Counted from the stretch's first letter, positions 42,052-50,665 are shown. The stretch is DNA of 64,000 nt from Oharaeibacter diazotrophicus (GCF_004362745.1 NZ_SNXY01000006.1:248001-312000), one strand, 5' to 3'. Notes: a model not told the origin generated them from the sequence alone. Numbers and translations: made by a program.

Positions 42052-42483
42052 TCACTTCACCAGTGGGGCGGACGCCCGCGACGCGACCGCGACGAGGTCG
42101 ACGCAGCCGTCGACGGTCGGCGAGGCGCCGCCGCAGGCGAGGACGCCGTTGAGCAGCACGCGCGAGATCGCGGCGCAGCCGATGCCCGCCACCGGGAACG
42201 CCTTCACCACGGTCTTGCCCTTGGAGAGCGGCCCGAACTCGGCGGCGAGCCGCCGGCCGGCGACACCGTTCGCGTCGAACACGACCAGCTCCAGCTTCAG
42301 GCTGTCGAGCCGGAGGTCGGTGCCGTTGGTGACGAGCATGGTGGCGCGGCAGTCGGCGTCGGCGGCGTCGAGCTTGTTCAGCTCGACCGCGATCGGCGTC
42401 GCCGCCGGCTCGGCCCGTGCGGCGGTGGCGGAGAGGAGGCTCGCGGCGGCGAACACCGCGATGCGCCGGGGGCGCGAGGGCAT
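42052..42483 (-). CDS. Exported protein of unknown function, first gene of exbB operon
   Basis: A 143-residue exported protein: the signal peptide [24 protein letters not shown] has a basic start and ends ARA, then a small beta-rich domain with four Cys ([28 protein letters not shown]). It resembles the uncharacterised periplasmic proteins often found just before exbB in rhizobia. The frame is open to 42666, but the Met at 42483 begins the signal. It is 10 bp before exbB, so it is part of the same transcript, and a RirA-like box sits 137 bp upstream. Confidence 0.75.
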   Translation of the reverse strand: MPSRPRRIAVFAAASLLSATAARAEPAATPIAVELNKLDAADADCRATMLVTNGTDLRLDSLKLELVVFDANGVAGRRLAAEFGPLSKGKTVVKAFPVAGIGCAAISRVLLNGVLACGGASPTVDGCVDLVAVASRASAPLVK

Positions 42484-42619
42484 CGGAACCGTCTCCCGGT
42501 TGCGCGAAATCGAGGGGGGCGCCGCGGAAGGCGGGTGGAGTGGGGGTGCGTTCCGCGGCGCCGCCGGACCGCCCGTCTGGAGGAGGGGCGGCCCGAGACG
42601 ATGCCTAGCGCATGAAACA

Positions 42620-42634
42620 TGAGTTTGCAATTCA
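42620..42634 (-). promoter_or_regulatory. RirA-like iron-responsive box
   Basis: On the minus strand TGA-N9-TCA (TGAATTGCAAACTCA), the consensus iron-responsive operator of the rhizobial iron regulator RirA, 137 bp upstream of the first gene of the exbB-exbD-tonB operon and in a small A/T-rich island. The consensus is short, so chance is possible; the location makes it more credible. Confidence 0.45.
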
Positions 42635-42760
42635 GGTTTTGAAGGCGGCGCCGCGGAGAGTGGCATCGGGGTGTGGCGGGCGATGGTTCCACCGGCGCGT
42701 CGGGGGCCTGCGATCTCCGATCGATGTCGGAGTCAGCGGATGCGCAACCCCATGATCGGC

Positions 42761-42870
42761 TTGATCCGCGTAAGGCGGACCATCCACGGGCCGGGGCCGG
42801 ACGCCGTCGCGCCCGGGTACTCGCCACCTTGCGCGTGGACGGACGTGGATGGTCCGCCTCCGCGGACCAA
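42761..42870. repeat. Long palindromic intergenic repeat, copy B
   Basis: Arms at 42761-42788 and 42844-42870 are inverted copies; the inner 16 bases (AGGCGGACCATCCACG) match perfectly. The arm sequence is the same family as at 18903-19015. It lies in a 557-bp gene-free stretch (42484-43040); the only other signal seen there is the RirA-like box. Confidence 0.7.
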
Positions 42871-43040
42871 GTCGGCTATTCAGGGGAACTGGAGGCAGGC
42901 GCGGAGCGGATGCGCGAGGTCGTTGAATCGATCTGTCGGATCGTTGAATCGATTCGGCAGTTCGCGGGCGAATTCACCCTTCAGACGAACATCTTGCCAG
43001 ACCGTCCTCACGTGCCTTCTCGGCGCCGGCGCTCTCTCCC

Positions 43041-43457
43041 TCAGATCACCACGCGCGGCGCCATGCCCTCCGCCGCCGCGCGGCAGGCCTCCGCGCAGGT
43101 GCGGCAGGCGTCGCGGCAGATGCGGCAGTGCTCGTGCATGCCGGCGTGGGCGTCGCATTCGTCGGCGCAGAGGTCGCAGGCCTCGGCGCAGGCGGCGAGC
43201 ATGGCGCGGACGACCGGCGTGTCGGAGCCGGTGCGCCGGCTGGCGATGCGGCCGGTGGCGGCGCAGACGTCGGCGCAGTCGAGGTCGGTGCGGATGCATT
43301 GGACGAGGTCGGCGACGGCGTCCTCGCCGAGGCAGGCGTCGGCGCAGGCGGTGCAGGTCTGGGCGCAGTCGTAGCAGGCCTCGACGGCCCGGATCAGCGC
43401 GACGTCGACGCCGCCGCGGACCTGCGGATGGCTGGCGATCATGATTTCGGCGTGCAT
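43041..43457 (-). CDS. Cys-rich four-helix copper-storage-like protein (DUF326/Csp)
   Basis: A 138-residue protein with 17 Cys spaced as CxxC, CxxxC and CxxxxxxC along amphipathic helices ([72 protein letters not shown]). This is the pattern of the DUF326/Csp copper storage family, in which Cys lining a four-helix core bind many Cu(I) ions. There is no signal peptide, as in the cytosolic Csp3 group. It is monocistronic, with no copper pump or regulator beside it. Function is inferred from the Cys pattern. Confidence 0.85.
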   Translation of the reverse strand: MHAEIMIASHPQVRGGVDVALIRAVEACYDCAQTCTACADACLGEDAVADLVQCIRTDLDCADVCAATGRIASRRTGSDTPVVRAMLAACAEACDLCADECDAHAGMHEHCRICRDACRTCAEACRAAAEGMAPRVVI

Positions 43458-43533
43458 GGCGGATCTCCGTTCTCGGGGTTTGGCCGGTCGCCGACCAAAC
43501 CGGGGCTCCCCGCGAACGTTCCCCGCCGGGGCG

Positions 43534-44880
43534 TCAGCCTGTCCCGAGACCGGCCATGACCGCGTCGAGGCGGTCGAGGAAGAGGTCGGCGTGCGCGCGC
43601 CGGAACACCAGCGGCGGGCGGATCTTGAGGACGTTGGCGCGCGGTCCGGTGGCGCTGATCAGCACGCCGGCCTCGCGCATCCGGTTGACGATCCGGCCGG
43701 CCGCGGCGGCGTCGGAAGTGCGGCCGTCGCGGTCCGAGACGACCTCGACGCCGACGAAGAGGCCGGCGCCGCGGACGTCGGCGAGGGCGGCGTGGCGGGC
43801 GGCGAGGGCGCGGAGGCCGTCCGTGAAGTAGGTGCCGACGTCGCGGGCGTTGGCGATCAGCCCCTCGTCCTCGATGACGTCGAGCACCGCGGCGGCGGTG
43901 GCGGCGGCGACGGTGTTGCCGCCGAAGGTGTTGAAATAGCGCGCCTTGCGGCCGAATTCGGCGACCAGCTCCGGCCGCATCGCGAGCCCGGCGACCGGGT
44001 AGCCGTTGCCCATCGGCTTGCCGAGGCTGACGAGGTCCGGCACCACGCCGTGGCGGGCGAAGCCCCACATGCCCGCGCCGAGCCGGCCGAAGCCCGGCTG
44101 CACCTCGTCGGCGACGAACAGGCCGCCGGCAGCACGGATCGCCGCGACGGCACCGGCGAGGAAGCCGGGCGGATCGGGGAAGACGCCGTCGCTCGAGAAC
44201 ACCGTGTCGACGATCAGCGCCGCCGGGCGGATGCCGTGGCGCGAGAGGTCCGCGGCGGCGGCTTCCACCGCGGCGGCGAAGGCGGCGCCGACGTCGCCGG
44301 CCCCACGGAAGCCGTCGGGCGCCGGGACGGTGCGCACGTGCGGCCCGAGATCGACGCCGGGCCCGAGCGAGGGCGAGATCTCGGCCGCCGCGGCGGTGAC
44401 GCCGTGATAGGCGTTCTCCGTCACGATCAGCCCGGTGCCGCCGGTGACGACGCGCGCGAGCCGGATCGCGAGGTCGTTGGCCTCGCTGCCGGTGCAGGTG
44501 AACATGACGTGGCCGATCTCGGCCGGGAAGGTCGCGAGCAGGCGCTCGGCGTAGTCGAGCACGAGGTCGTTCAGGTAGCGCGTGTTGGTCGAGACCGCGG
44601 CGGCCTGCCGCGCCATCGCCTCGACCACGCGCGGGTGGCAGTGCCCGAGCGAGGCGACGTTGTTGTAGGCGTCGAGATAGGCGCGGCCGTCGGCGTCGTA
44701 GAGGAACACGCCCTCGCCGCGGACGACGTGGACGGGATGCTCGTAGAACAGCCGGTAGGCCGGGCCGAGTGCGCGGCGGCGCCGCTCCACCATCGCCTCC
44801 TCGGCCGGCGTCAGCGCGGCGCGGCCGGGGACGAAGGCGTTGACCATCCGGGCGGGCAGGTCGTCGGTCACGGCGGTCAC
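43534..44880 (-). CDS. Class III PLP aminotransferase-fold enzyme (phospho-lyase-like)
   Basis: A 448-residue class III aminotransferase-fold protein with the PLP Lys in [15 protein letters not shown] and the GSEAND phosphate-binding loop. The segment [27 protein letters not shown] and [12 protein letters not shown] match the AGXT2L/ETNPPL branch, whose characterised members are phospholyases acting on phosphoethanolamine or 5-phosphohydroxylysine. Its start overlaps the stop of the hydroxylysine-kinase-like gene by 4 bases (ATGA), which favours a kinase then phospho-lyase pathway. A conventional transaminase cannot be excluded from sequence. Confidence 0.85.
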   Translation of the reverse strand: MTAVTDDLPARMVNAFVPGRAALTPAEEAMVERRRRALGPAYRLFYEHPVHVVRGEGVFLYDADGRAYLDAYNNVASLGHCHPRVVEAMARQAAAVSTNTRYLNDLVLDYAERLLATFPAEIGHVMFTCTGSEANDLAIRLARVVTGGTGLIVTENAYHGVTAAAAEISPSLGPGVDLGPHVRTVPAPDGFRGAGDVGAAFAAAVEAAAADLSRHGIRPAALIVDTVFSSDGVFPDPPGFLAGAVAAIRAAGGLFVADEVQPGFGRLGAGMWGFARHGVVPDLVSLGKPMGNGYPVAGLAMRPELVAEFGRKARYFNTFGGNTVAAATAAAVLDVIEDEGLIANARDVGTYFTDGLRALAARHAALADVRGAGLFVGVEVVSDRDGRTSDAAAAGRIVNRMREAGVLISATGPRANVLKIRPPLVFRRAHADLFLDRLDAVMAGLGTG

Positions 44881-45935
44881 TCCCGGGTGCAGGCGCGGGC
44901 GATGCGGGCGCGCGCCGCCGCGCGGTCGGCGGCGGCGAGGCGTGTCAGGCCGGCACGGGCGGCCGGCACGTTGCGCAGGATGTAGGTGGCGTTGCCGGGC
45001 TCGCGCGCGGCGCGCACGGCGGTCACCGCGACGGTGGTGACGAGGCGGGCGGCGACGAGGTCGGCGAGCACGGCGAGTTCGTCAGCCGCGAGCGGCCGGA
45101 CCCGGTGGTAGGCCGCCGCGAAGGCGGCGATGCGCTCGACCGGGTCGGCGTCGCCGACGTGGTAGGACGCGGCCACCGCGACGTCGGCGACGAGGGCGGT
45201 CGCGACCGCGTCGCCGAAGTCGATCACCCCGGCGACGCGATCGGGCGCGGCGGGATCGACCAGGAGGTTGTGCGGGTTGAAGTCGTTGTGGACGACCTGC
45301 CGGCGCAGCCGCGGCAGCACCGGCGCCACCTCCGCGGCGAAGCGGTCGAGCACCGCCGCGGCGAGGGAGCGCAACTCGGGGTCGTCGATCGCCGGCAGGA
45401 GGCCGACGAGGCGGTCGGCCCCGGCGACGTCCCAGACCAGCCGGCGCTCGGCGCCGGGGTGGACGAGGCCGTCGAGCGCGGCGGCGAGCCGGGCGAGGCA
45501 GCCGGCGACGGCGCCGATCCGGCCCGGGCCGGCCGGCACCAGGTGCAGCGGCGTGCCGTCGAGATAGGTCAGCAGCCGCACCCGGCTGTCGCGGCCCTCG
45601 GCGAGGCGCAGCACCGCGTCGGGCGCGCCGTCGCGCGTCGGCACGATCCGTGGCACCGGCAGGCCGGGATCGCGGGCGGCGACGTGGGCGAGCACGGCGG
45701 TCTGGAGTTCGCCAGCGGCGGCCGGCTCGGCCGGATTGGCGAATTTCAGCACCAGTCGGCGGCCGTCGTCGGCGGCGAGGAGGAAGTTGCGGTCGCGCTC
45801 GCTGGTCAGCGGCGTCAAGCGGCCCGAAACGCCGTAGAGCCGCGCCGCCACCGCCGCCGCCTCGTCGACGCCGACGTCCGGCGGCGGGGCGGCGAACTCG
45901 GCGCCGAGGATGTCGGTGGGGTCGAAGCTCGCCAC
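44877..45935 (-). CDS. Hydroxylysine-kinase-like aminoglycoside phosphotransferase-fold protein
   Basis: A 352-residue APH-fold kinase. The early LTSERDRNFLLAADDG segment is typical of the hydroxylysine kinase (HYKK/AGPHD1) group; catalytic HNDFNPHNLLVD and metal-binding GVIDFGDAVATALVADVAVAASYH follow. It would phosphorylate a hydroxylated amino acid or ethanolamine-like alcohol, feeding the adjacent phospho-lyase. The start is uncertain: GTG 45935 (VASFDPTDIL, GGGAGG upstream) begins the conserved region and is preferred; ATG 46058 or 46091 would add a Pro/Arg-rich tail with no conservation. Confidence 0.8.
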   Translation of the reverse strand: MASFDPTDILGAEFAAPPPDVGVDEAAAVAARLYGVSGRLTPLTSERDRNFLLAADDGRRLVLKFANPAEPAAAGELQTAVLAHVAARDPGLPVPRIVPTRDGAPDAVLRLAEGRDSRVRLLTYLDGTPLHLVPAGPGRIGAVAGCLARLAAALDGLVHPGAERRLVWDVAGADRLVGLLPAIDDPELRSLAAAVLDRFAAEVAPVLPRLRRQVVHNDFNPHNLLVDPAAPDRVAGVIDFGDAVATALVADVAVAASYHVGDADPVERIAAFAAAYHRVRPLAADELAVLADLVAARLVTTVAVTAVRAAREPGNATYILRNVPAARAGLTRLAAADRAAARARIARACTRE

Positions 45936-46139
45936 GCGCCGCGTCGCCTCCCTCGCGACCGGCGGCCCGTTCCGCCGGCGCCCATGGATAGCCGGTCGGG
46001 TGGGGGGACGGGAAGGGCCCGTGGGCGGGGCACCGACGGCGCCGGGCGGCCGTGACATGCGCGTGAAACGAGCGTCGGCTGCCCTTGACACATCTGAGGC
46101 TGAAGGCGATGACTACCACGGGTAGAATGGGGGCGGTGA

Positions 46140-48386
46140 ATGACAGAATACAACAAGCAACTATCCGGCTGTAAAGACGGCAGGGGATCCGGACCATTTT
46201 CGCATGTGCAGACCATTGGCCTGACGTCGGGCGAGTTGTCCGTGCTCGAACGCACGCCGCAGTACTTTATCGGAATCAAAGGCTGTACGTGGGACACGGT
46301 CTTCTGGTCGTCGAGCGTGGTCGGAACCGACACCAATCTATTCGGCAGCAAGTATGAACAGGCGAATATCGATTGGGCCGCTGCGAAGTTCAAGGATCAG
46401 ACCAGCCTGAGCGCACTGGTCGCGTGGTCCACCGAGGGCGCATCGGGTAGCTGGGTCCAGGTTCAGTTCATCGCGTCCGATCCGAACGAGAAGACCATTC
46501 GATTTCCCAGTGAAGCGGTTCCGAACTATGCCGTCGGAGCGCCGCATGGCGTTGCATTGTCGGGACCCAATCTCACGGCTATCAGCGCCAAGACACTCAA
46601 TCTCGCGGTCTGGAGCAAGTTCGATCCCCTCGAGAGCAACTCGTCGAATGTCCTCGGACAGTTCATCGATTCGGACGCCACGCTCTTCGGGGCGACCTTC
46701 GCCGTGGCCCGCACAAGCCCGGGCTATCAGGGCGAACCGGCCGTGGCCGCTCTCGAGAATGGACAGTTTGCTGCGGCCTGGAGCGGGTTTTCTTCGATCG
46801 ACGAGACCCGGACCGATCGCGACATCTACCTTCGAATCGTGAAGCCCGCCGATCTGAATGCGAACCCTGAGATCCTGGTCAATACGAAACTGACCGGCGA
46901 CCAGACGATGCCGAAGATCGCCAGTTTTGGACCGGATCGCTTCATCGTCCTGTGGAACACGGGGAACGCGACCCAAGTTGCGGACGCCAGTGCGGAAAGC
47001 TTCGTCGCTGTCAACTCTGGGAACGACATCGCCGGTCGCATCTTCAACAATGCGGGCACTGCTCTGACGGCGGAGTTCAACATCACCACGGATGCGCTCG
47101 ACAACACGGACGTGTCGGTCGTCGCGCTGGACGGGTCCACCTTTGCCGCTGCATGGTCGAACGTGACCTATGACGGTACGGGCAAGCCGGTAGACGTGGA
47201 ACTGAACGTCGAACTGTTCGATGCCACCGGCGCACCATTGACGGGTCATCAATTGCCCATCAGCAGCATAGGCGCAATGACCTCGCCGGCCTCGATCGAC
47301 GTCCTGTCGGACTGGCGCTTCGTCGTGAGCTGGGCGGAAGGAAAGGACATCATGACCACCGTCTACGACACCCGGACCACCGGCAAGACCATCAAGGGCA
47401 CGGGTGGCGACAACAATCTGATGGGCACCGACGAACCGGATCGCATGTACGGCTACGCCGGCAATGATTGGCTCGTTGGCAAGGGCGGCAACGACCTTCT
47501 GATCGGCGGTCCCGGAGCCGATCAAGTCCAAGGTGATCTTGGAAACGACACCGCCAGTTACGCGGATGCGAAGGCGGGCGTCGTAGCCAGTCTCTACACC
47601 GGTGTCGGATCCGAAGGTGATGCTGCCGGGGATGTACTCATCGCGATAGAGAATCTGACGGGATCGAAATTCGCCGACACGCTGACCGGATACTACGATC
47701 CGAACATTCTCAAGGGCGGAGCCGGTAACGACAAGCTCTACGGTCTCGACGGCGATGACCAGCTCTACGTCGGCATCGGCACGGACCTCGCCGACGGCGG
47801 ACCGGGCACGGACCTCGTCTCCTATCTCGGCGTCGGCCGCGGCGTCACGGTGGATCTGCAGACGCCCTCCGCCAACAAGGGCGAGGCGCTCGGCGACAGC
47901 TACGTCTCGATCGAGGACGTCGGCGGCACCGGCTACGCCGACGTGCTCTACGGCAGCACCGTCCGCAACCGCCTGGTCGGCTACGGCGGCGCCGACAAGC
48001 TCGACGGCCGCGGCGGCTCCGACTTCCTGGTCGGCGGCCCCGGCAAGGACGTGCTGACGGGCGGCGTCGGCGGCGACTACTTCCGCCAGTTCTCACCGGG
48101 AGAGGGGCCGGACACGGTGGTCGACTTCTCGCTCGCCGAGGGCGACAAGGTCTCGATCGACGCCGCGGGCTTCGGCGGCACGCTCGCGGCCGGCGCGCTG
48201 CCGGTCTCGGCGCTGGTGAAGGGTTCCAATCCGGTGCCGCCGTCGACCGCGTCGGTGTTCCTCTACGACACCGACACCGGCCAGATCTTCTTCGACGTCG
48301 ACGGCACCGGCTCGCAGCCGAAGGTCGAACTCATGACCCTGGTCGGCGTCCCCGCCATCGACGTGGGCGATTTCCAGGTGTTCTGA
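46140..48386 (+). CDS. RTX-type calcium-binding repeat protein (probable type I secretion substrate)
   Basis: A 748-residue protein without a Sec signal. Residues ~60-400 form a Thr/Ser/Val-rich beta domain with repeated 'F.AAWS' propeller-like units. Residues ~430-660 carry hemolysin-type nonapeptides of the form GGxGxDxLx (GYAGNDWLVGKGGNDLLIGGPGADQV, LKGGAGNDKLYGLDGDDQLYVG, GYGGADKLDGRGGSDFLVGGPGKDVL). The ~90 C-terminal residues end DVGDFQVF, like the aliphatic tail of type I secretion signals. No exporter genes are nearby. Weak ribosome site GGGGCGG; GTG 46317 is an alternative start. The 5' two-thirds use far more A/T-ending codons than the last third, suggesting a mosaic. Confidence 0.82.
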   Translation: MTEYNKQLSGCKDGRGSGPFSHVQTIGLTSGELSVLERTPQYFIGIKGCTWDTVFWSSSVVGTDTNLFGSKYEQANIDWAAAKFKDQTSLSALVAWSTEGASGSWVQVQFIASDPNEKTIRFPSEAVPNYAVGAPHGVALSGPNLTAISAKTLNLAVWSKFDPLESNSSNVLGQFIDSDATLFGATFAVARTSPGYQGEPAVAALENGQFAAAWSGFSSIDETRTDRDIYLRIVKPADLNANPEILVNTKLTGDQTMPKIASFGPDRFIVLWNTGNATQVADASAESFVAVNSGNDIAGRIFNNAGTALTAEFNITTDALDNTDVSVVALDGSTFAAAWSNVTYDGTGKPVDVELNVELFDATGAPLTGHQLPISSIGAMTSPASIDVLSDWRFVVSWAEGKDIMTTVYDTRTTGKTIKGTGGDNNLMGTDEPDRMYGYAGNDWLVGKGGNDLLIGGPGADQVQGDLGNDTASYADAKAGVVASLYTGVGSEGDAAGDVLIAIENLTGSKFADTLTGYYDPNILKGGAGNDKLYGLDGDDQLYVGIGTDLADGGPGTDLVSYLGVGRGVTVDLQTPSANKGEALGDSYVSIEDVGGTGYADVLYGSTVRNRLVGYGGADKLDGRGGSDFLVGGPGKDVLTGGVGGDYFRQFSPGEGPDTVVDFSLAEGDKVSIDAAGFGGTLAAGALPVSALVKGSNPVPPSTASVFLYDTDTGQIFFDVDGTGSQPKVELMTLVGVPAIDVGDFQVF
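47279..48386 (+). repeat. Tandem duplication unit 1 (3' part of RTX gene)
   Basis: 1108 bp that recur at 48415-49522 with an exact offset of 1136 bp and no net insertion or deletion. About 493 bp at the 3' side (47871-48363) is base-for-base identical with copy 2; an internal stretch (~47530-47710) is clearly diverged. Confidence 0.9.
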
Positions 48387-48414
48387 GCAGCGCGACCGAG
48401 TCGGCGAGGACGAC

Positions 48415-49522
48415 GACCTCGCCGGCCTCGATCGACGTCCTGTCGGATTGGCGCTTCGCCGTTAGCTGGGCGGAAGGAACGAACATCATGACCACCGTCT
48501 ACGACACCCGCACCACCGGCAAGACCATCAAGGGCACGGGTGGCGACAACAATCTGATGGGAACCGACTATGCCGACCGGATGTACGGTTACGCCGGCAA
48601 CGATTGGCTCGTCGGCCAGGGCGGCGACGATCTCCTGATCGGCGGGCCGGGTGCGGACATACTCGACGGAGGTCTCGGATCAAATACGGCCAGCTTTGCG
48701 GATGCAAAATCCGGCGTTGACGCGAACCTCTATACGCGGACCGGAACTCTTGGAGACGCAGCCGGCGACGAATACAGAGAGATCGTGCATTTGACTGGCT
48801 CGAAATTTAGCGATGTCCTTACGGGAAATCCATACTCGAACATTCTCAAGGGCGGTGCCGGCAACGACAAGCTCTACGGTCTCGACGGCGACGATCAGCT
48901 CTACGTCGGCATCGGCACGGACCTCGCCGACGGCGGGACTGGGACGGACCTCGTGTCCTATCTCGGTGTCGGCCGCGGCGTGACCGTGGATCTGCAGACG
49001 CCGTCGGCCAACAAGGGCGAGGCGCTCGGCGACAGCTACGTCTCGATCGAGGACGTCGGCGGCACCGGCTACGCCGACGTGCTCTACGGCAGCACCGTCC
49101 GCAACCGCCTGGTCGGCTACGGCGGCGCCGACAAGCTCGACGGCCGCGGCGGCTCCGACTTCCTGGTCGGCGGCCCCGGCAAGGACGTGCTGACGGGCGG
49201 CGTCGGCGGCGACTACTTCCGCCAGTTCTCACCGGGAGAGGGGCCGGACACGGTGGTCGACTTCTCGCTCGCCGAGGGCGACAAGGTCTCGATCGACGCC
49301 GCGGGCTTCGGCGGCACGCTCGCGGCCGGCGCGCTGCCGGTCTCGGCGCTGGTGAAGGGTTCCAATCCGGTGCCGCCGTCGACCGCGTCGGTGTTCCTCT
49401 ACGACACCGACACCGGCCAGATCTTCTTCGACGTCGACGGCACCGGCTCGCAGCCGAAGGTCGAACTCATGACCCTGGTCGGCGTCCCCGCCATCGACGC
49501 GGGCGACTTCCAGCTGTTCTGA
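48415..49522 (+). repeat. Tandem duplication unit 2
   Basis: Second copy of the RTX gene 3' part, 28 bp after the stop of the first. It begins inside the sequence coding for SPASIDVLSDWRF, so it lacks the N-terminal domain. The final residues differ (DAGDFQLF against DVGDFQVF). Confidence 0.9.
48488..49522 (+). CDS. Short RTX-repeat protein, 5'-truncated paralogue
   Basis: A 344-residue protein equal to the C-terminal part of the preceding gene: RTX nonapeptides, beta-roll and the C-terminal type I secretion-like tail, without the N-terminal beta domain. ATG 48488 is an internal Met in the parent (MTTVYDTRTTGK) but here is preceded by GGAAGGA 8-10 bases upstream, so it may be translated; no start exists further up in frame although 35 upstream codons remain open. 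It may be an expressed short exoprotein or a silent donor copy. About residues 55-110 differ from the parent; the rest is nearly identical. Confidence 0.65.
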   Translation: MTTVYDTRTTGKTIKGTGGDNNLMGTDYADRMYGYAGNDWLVGQGGDDLLIGGPGADILDGGLGSNTASFADAKSGVDANLYTRTGTLGDAAGDEYREIVHLTGSKFSDVLTGNPYSNILKGGAGNDKLYGLDGDDQLYVGIGTDLADGGTGTDLVSYLGVGRGVTVDLQTPSANKGEALGDSYVSIEDVGGTGYADVLYGSTVRNRLVGYGGADKLDGRGGSDFLVGGPGKDVLTGGVGGDYFRQFSPGEGPDTVVDFSLAEGDKVSIDAAGFGGTLAAGALPVSALVKGSNPVPPSTASVFLYDTDTGQIFFDVDGTGSQPKVELMTLVGVPAIDAGDFQLF

Positions 49523-49771
49523 GCGGGGACGGGCTGCGAGGGCGGTCACCGCATCTTCGACCCTCCCCTCGCGAGAGGGTCGGCGCGGAGCGCCGGGGAG
49601 GGGCGTGGGGCGTGTGGCGCGATGTCGGGAAGACGTCGCGGCGGTGGAGGCGGACCCCACCCCGCCGGCCTTCGGCCGTCGACCCTCCCCACGAGGGGGA
49701 GGGTAAAGTGGTGGCGCCGTCGCGGGGCAGGGGACAGCCCTTGGTGGGGTGACGGTCCCCTCGGGGCCCTC
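49523..49771. other. Intergenic spacer, GC-rich
   Basis: No gene is supported here. It contains a pair of complementary purine/pyrimidine tracts (CCCTCGCGAGAGGG near 49564 and CCTCCCCACGAGGGGGAGG near 49684) that can form hairpins and may terminate the RTX transcripts. Confidence 0.4.
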
Positions 49772-49898
49772 ATACCAGTCCCGCGAATTCCCGACTCGTC
49801 GGGAATTTGCGGGCTTTCGGCCATCCGGCCGGCGCCCGGTCGGGCGCTCCTCGCTCGCAAAGCTCCGACCAGAGGTCGGAACTTTGCGAGCTCGGTAT
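49772..49898. repeat. Multi-hairpin intergenic element bounded by ATACC/GGTAT
   Basis: A 127-bp stretch whose ends are inverted (ATACC and GGTAT). Inside are a hairpin at 49782-49812 (14-bp arms, one mismatch), a middle GC hairpin near 49830-49848, and a hairpin at 49854-49890 (17-base arms with one mismatch). The last base touches the stop codon of the SDR gene. It looks like a palindromic intergenic element that may also end SDR transcription. Confidence 0.6.
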
Positions 49899-50665
49899 CA
49901 GCTCCAGCCGCCGTCGACGGTGAACTCCTGGGCGGTGCACATCTTCGCGGCGTCGGAGGCGAGGAACAGCGCCATCTCGGCGATGTCGTGCGGCATCAGC
50001 CGGTCGGGGATGCACTGTCCCGCCTCGATCTCCTTCTCGGCCTCGGGCGTGACCCAGAGCTTCAGCTGCCGCTCGGTCATCACCCAGCCCGGCAGCAGCG
50101 TGTTGACGCGGATGCGGTCGCGGCCGAAGTCGCGGGCGAGGCCGCGGGTGAGGCCGTGCACGGACGCCTTGGCCATGGTGTAGGCCGGCATGCCGCCCTG
50201 GCCGAGCTTCCACGAGATCGAGCCGAAGTTGACGATCGAGCCGCCGCCGGCGCGCGCCATCATCGGCCGCACCGCCTGGGCGGTGAAGAACATCGGCCGC
50301 TGGTTGATCGCCATGCGGTCGTCCCAGTATTCCGGCGTCACCGTCTCCGGCGCGTGGCGCTGGTCGTTGGCGGCGTTGTTGAGGAGGACGGTGACGTCGC
50401 CGAACGCGTCGGCGGTCGCCGCCACCGCCGCCTGCAGCGCGGGCACGTCGCGGATGTCGCAGGGCACGAACAGCGGCGCGCGGCCGTGCGCCGCCTCCAG
50501 CCGCTCGACCAGGGCGCGGCTCTCCGCCTCCGCGATGTCGACGAAGCCGACCCGGGCGCCCTGCGCCACGAAGGCCTCGGTCAGGGCCGCGCCGATGCCG
50601 CTGCCGCCCCCGGTGACGAAGACCGTGCGATCGGCGAGGTCGGGATAGATGGCAGGCCGGGTCAT
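49898..50665 (-). CDS. Short-chain dehydrogenase/reductase, sugar dehydrogenase-like
   Basis: A 255-residue classical SDR: cofactor motif TGGGSGIG, NNAA motif (LLNNAANDQRH), catalytic Ser in NFGSISWKLG and YTMAK (Tyr and Lys). The Asp after the second strand (FVDIAE) predicts NAD preference. Divergence from an arabonate-type dehydratase gene suggests it oxidises a sugar such as L-arabinose, D-xylose or L-fucose to the lactone in a nonphosphorylating route. Start 50665 is supported by AGCTTCCATG context only; the conserved fold begins close behind it. Confidence 0.85.
   Translation of the reverse strand: MTRPAIYPDLADRTVFVTGGGSGIGAALTEAFVAQGARVGFVDIAEAESRALVERLEAAHGRAPLFVPCDIRDVPALQAAVAATADAFGDVTVLLNNAANDQRHAPETVTPEYWDDRMAINQRPMFFTAQAVRPMMARAGGGSIVNFGSISWKLGQGGMPAYTMAKASVHGLTRGLARDFGRDRIRVNTLLPGWVMTERQLKLWVTPEAEKEIEAGQCIPDRLMPHDIAEMALFLASDAAKMCTAQEFTVDGGWS

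Noticed and set aside
46317-46319. Downstream GTG as the RTX start
   Set aside because: It would begin closer to the beta domain but has no ribosome site; the ATG at 46140 has a weak one and was kept.
46338-47531. Minus-strand frame opposite the RTX gene
   Set aside because: The + strand has RTX repeats in frame; the antisense frame has no motif or start signal.
47400-49300. CRISPR-like periodicity
   Set aside because: The repeats are coding nonapeptides (GGxGxDxLx) with 27-base period and sequence drift, not constant repeats with unique spacers.
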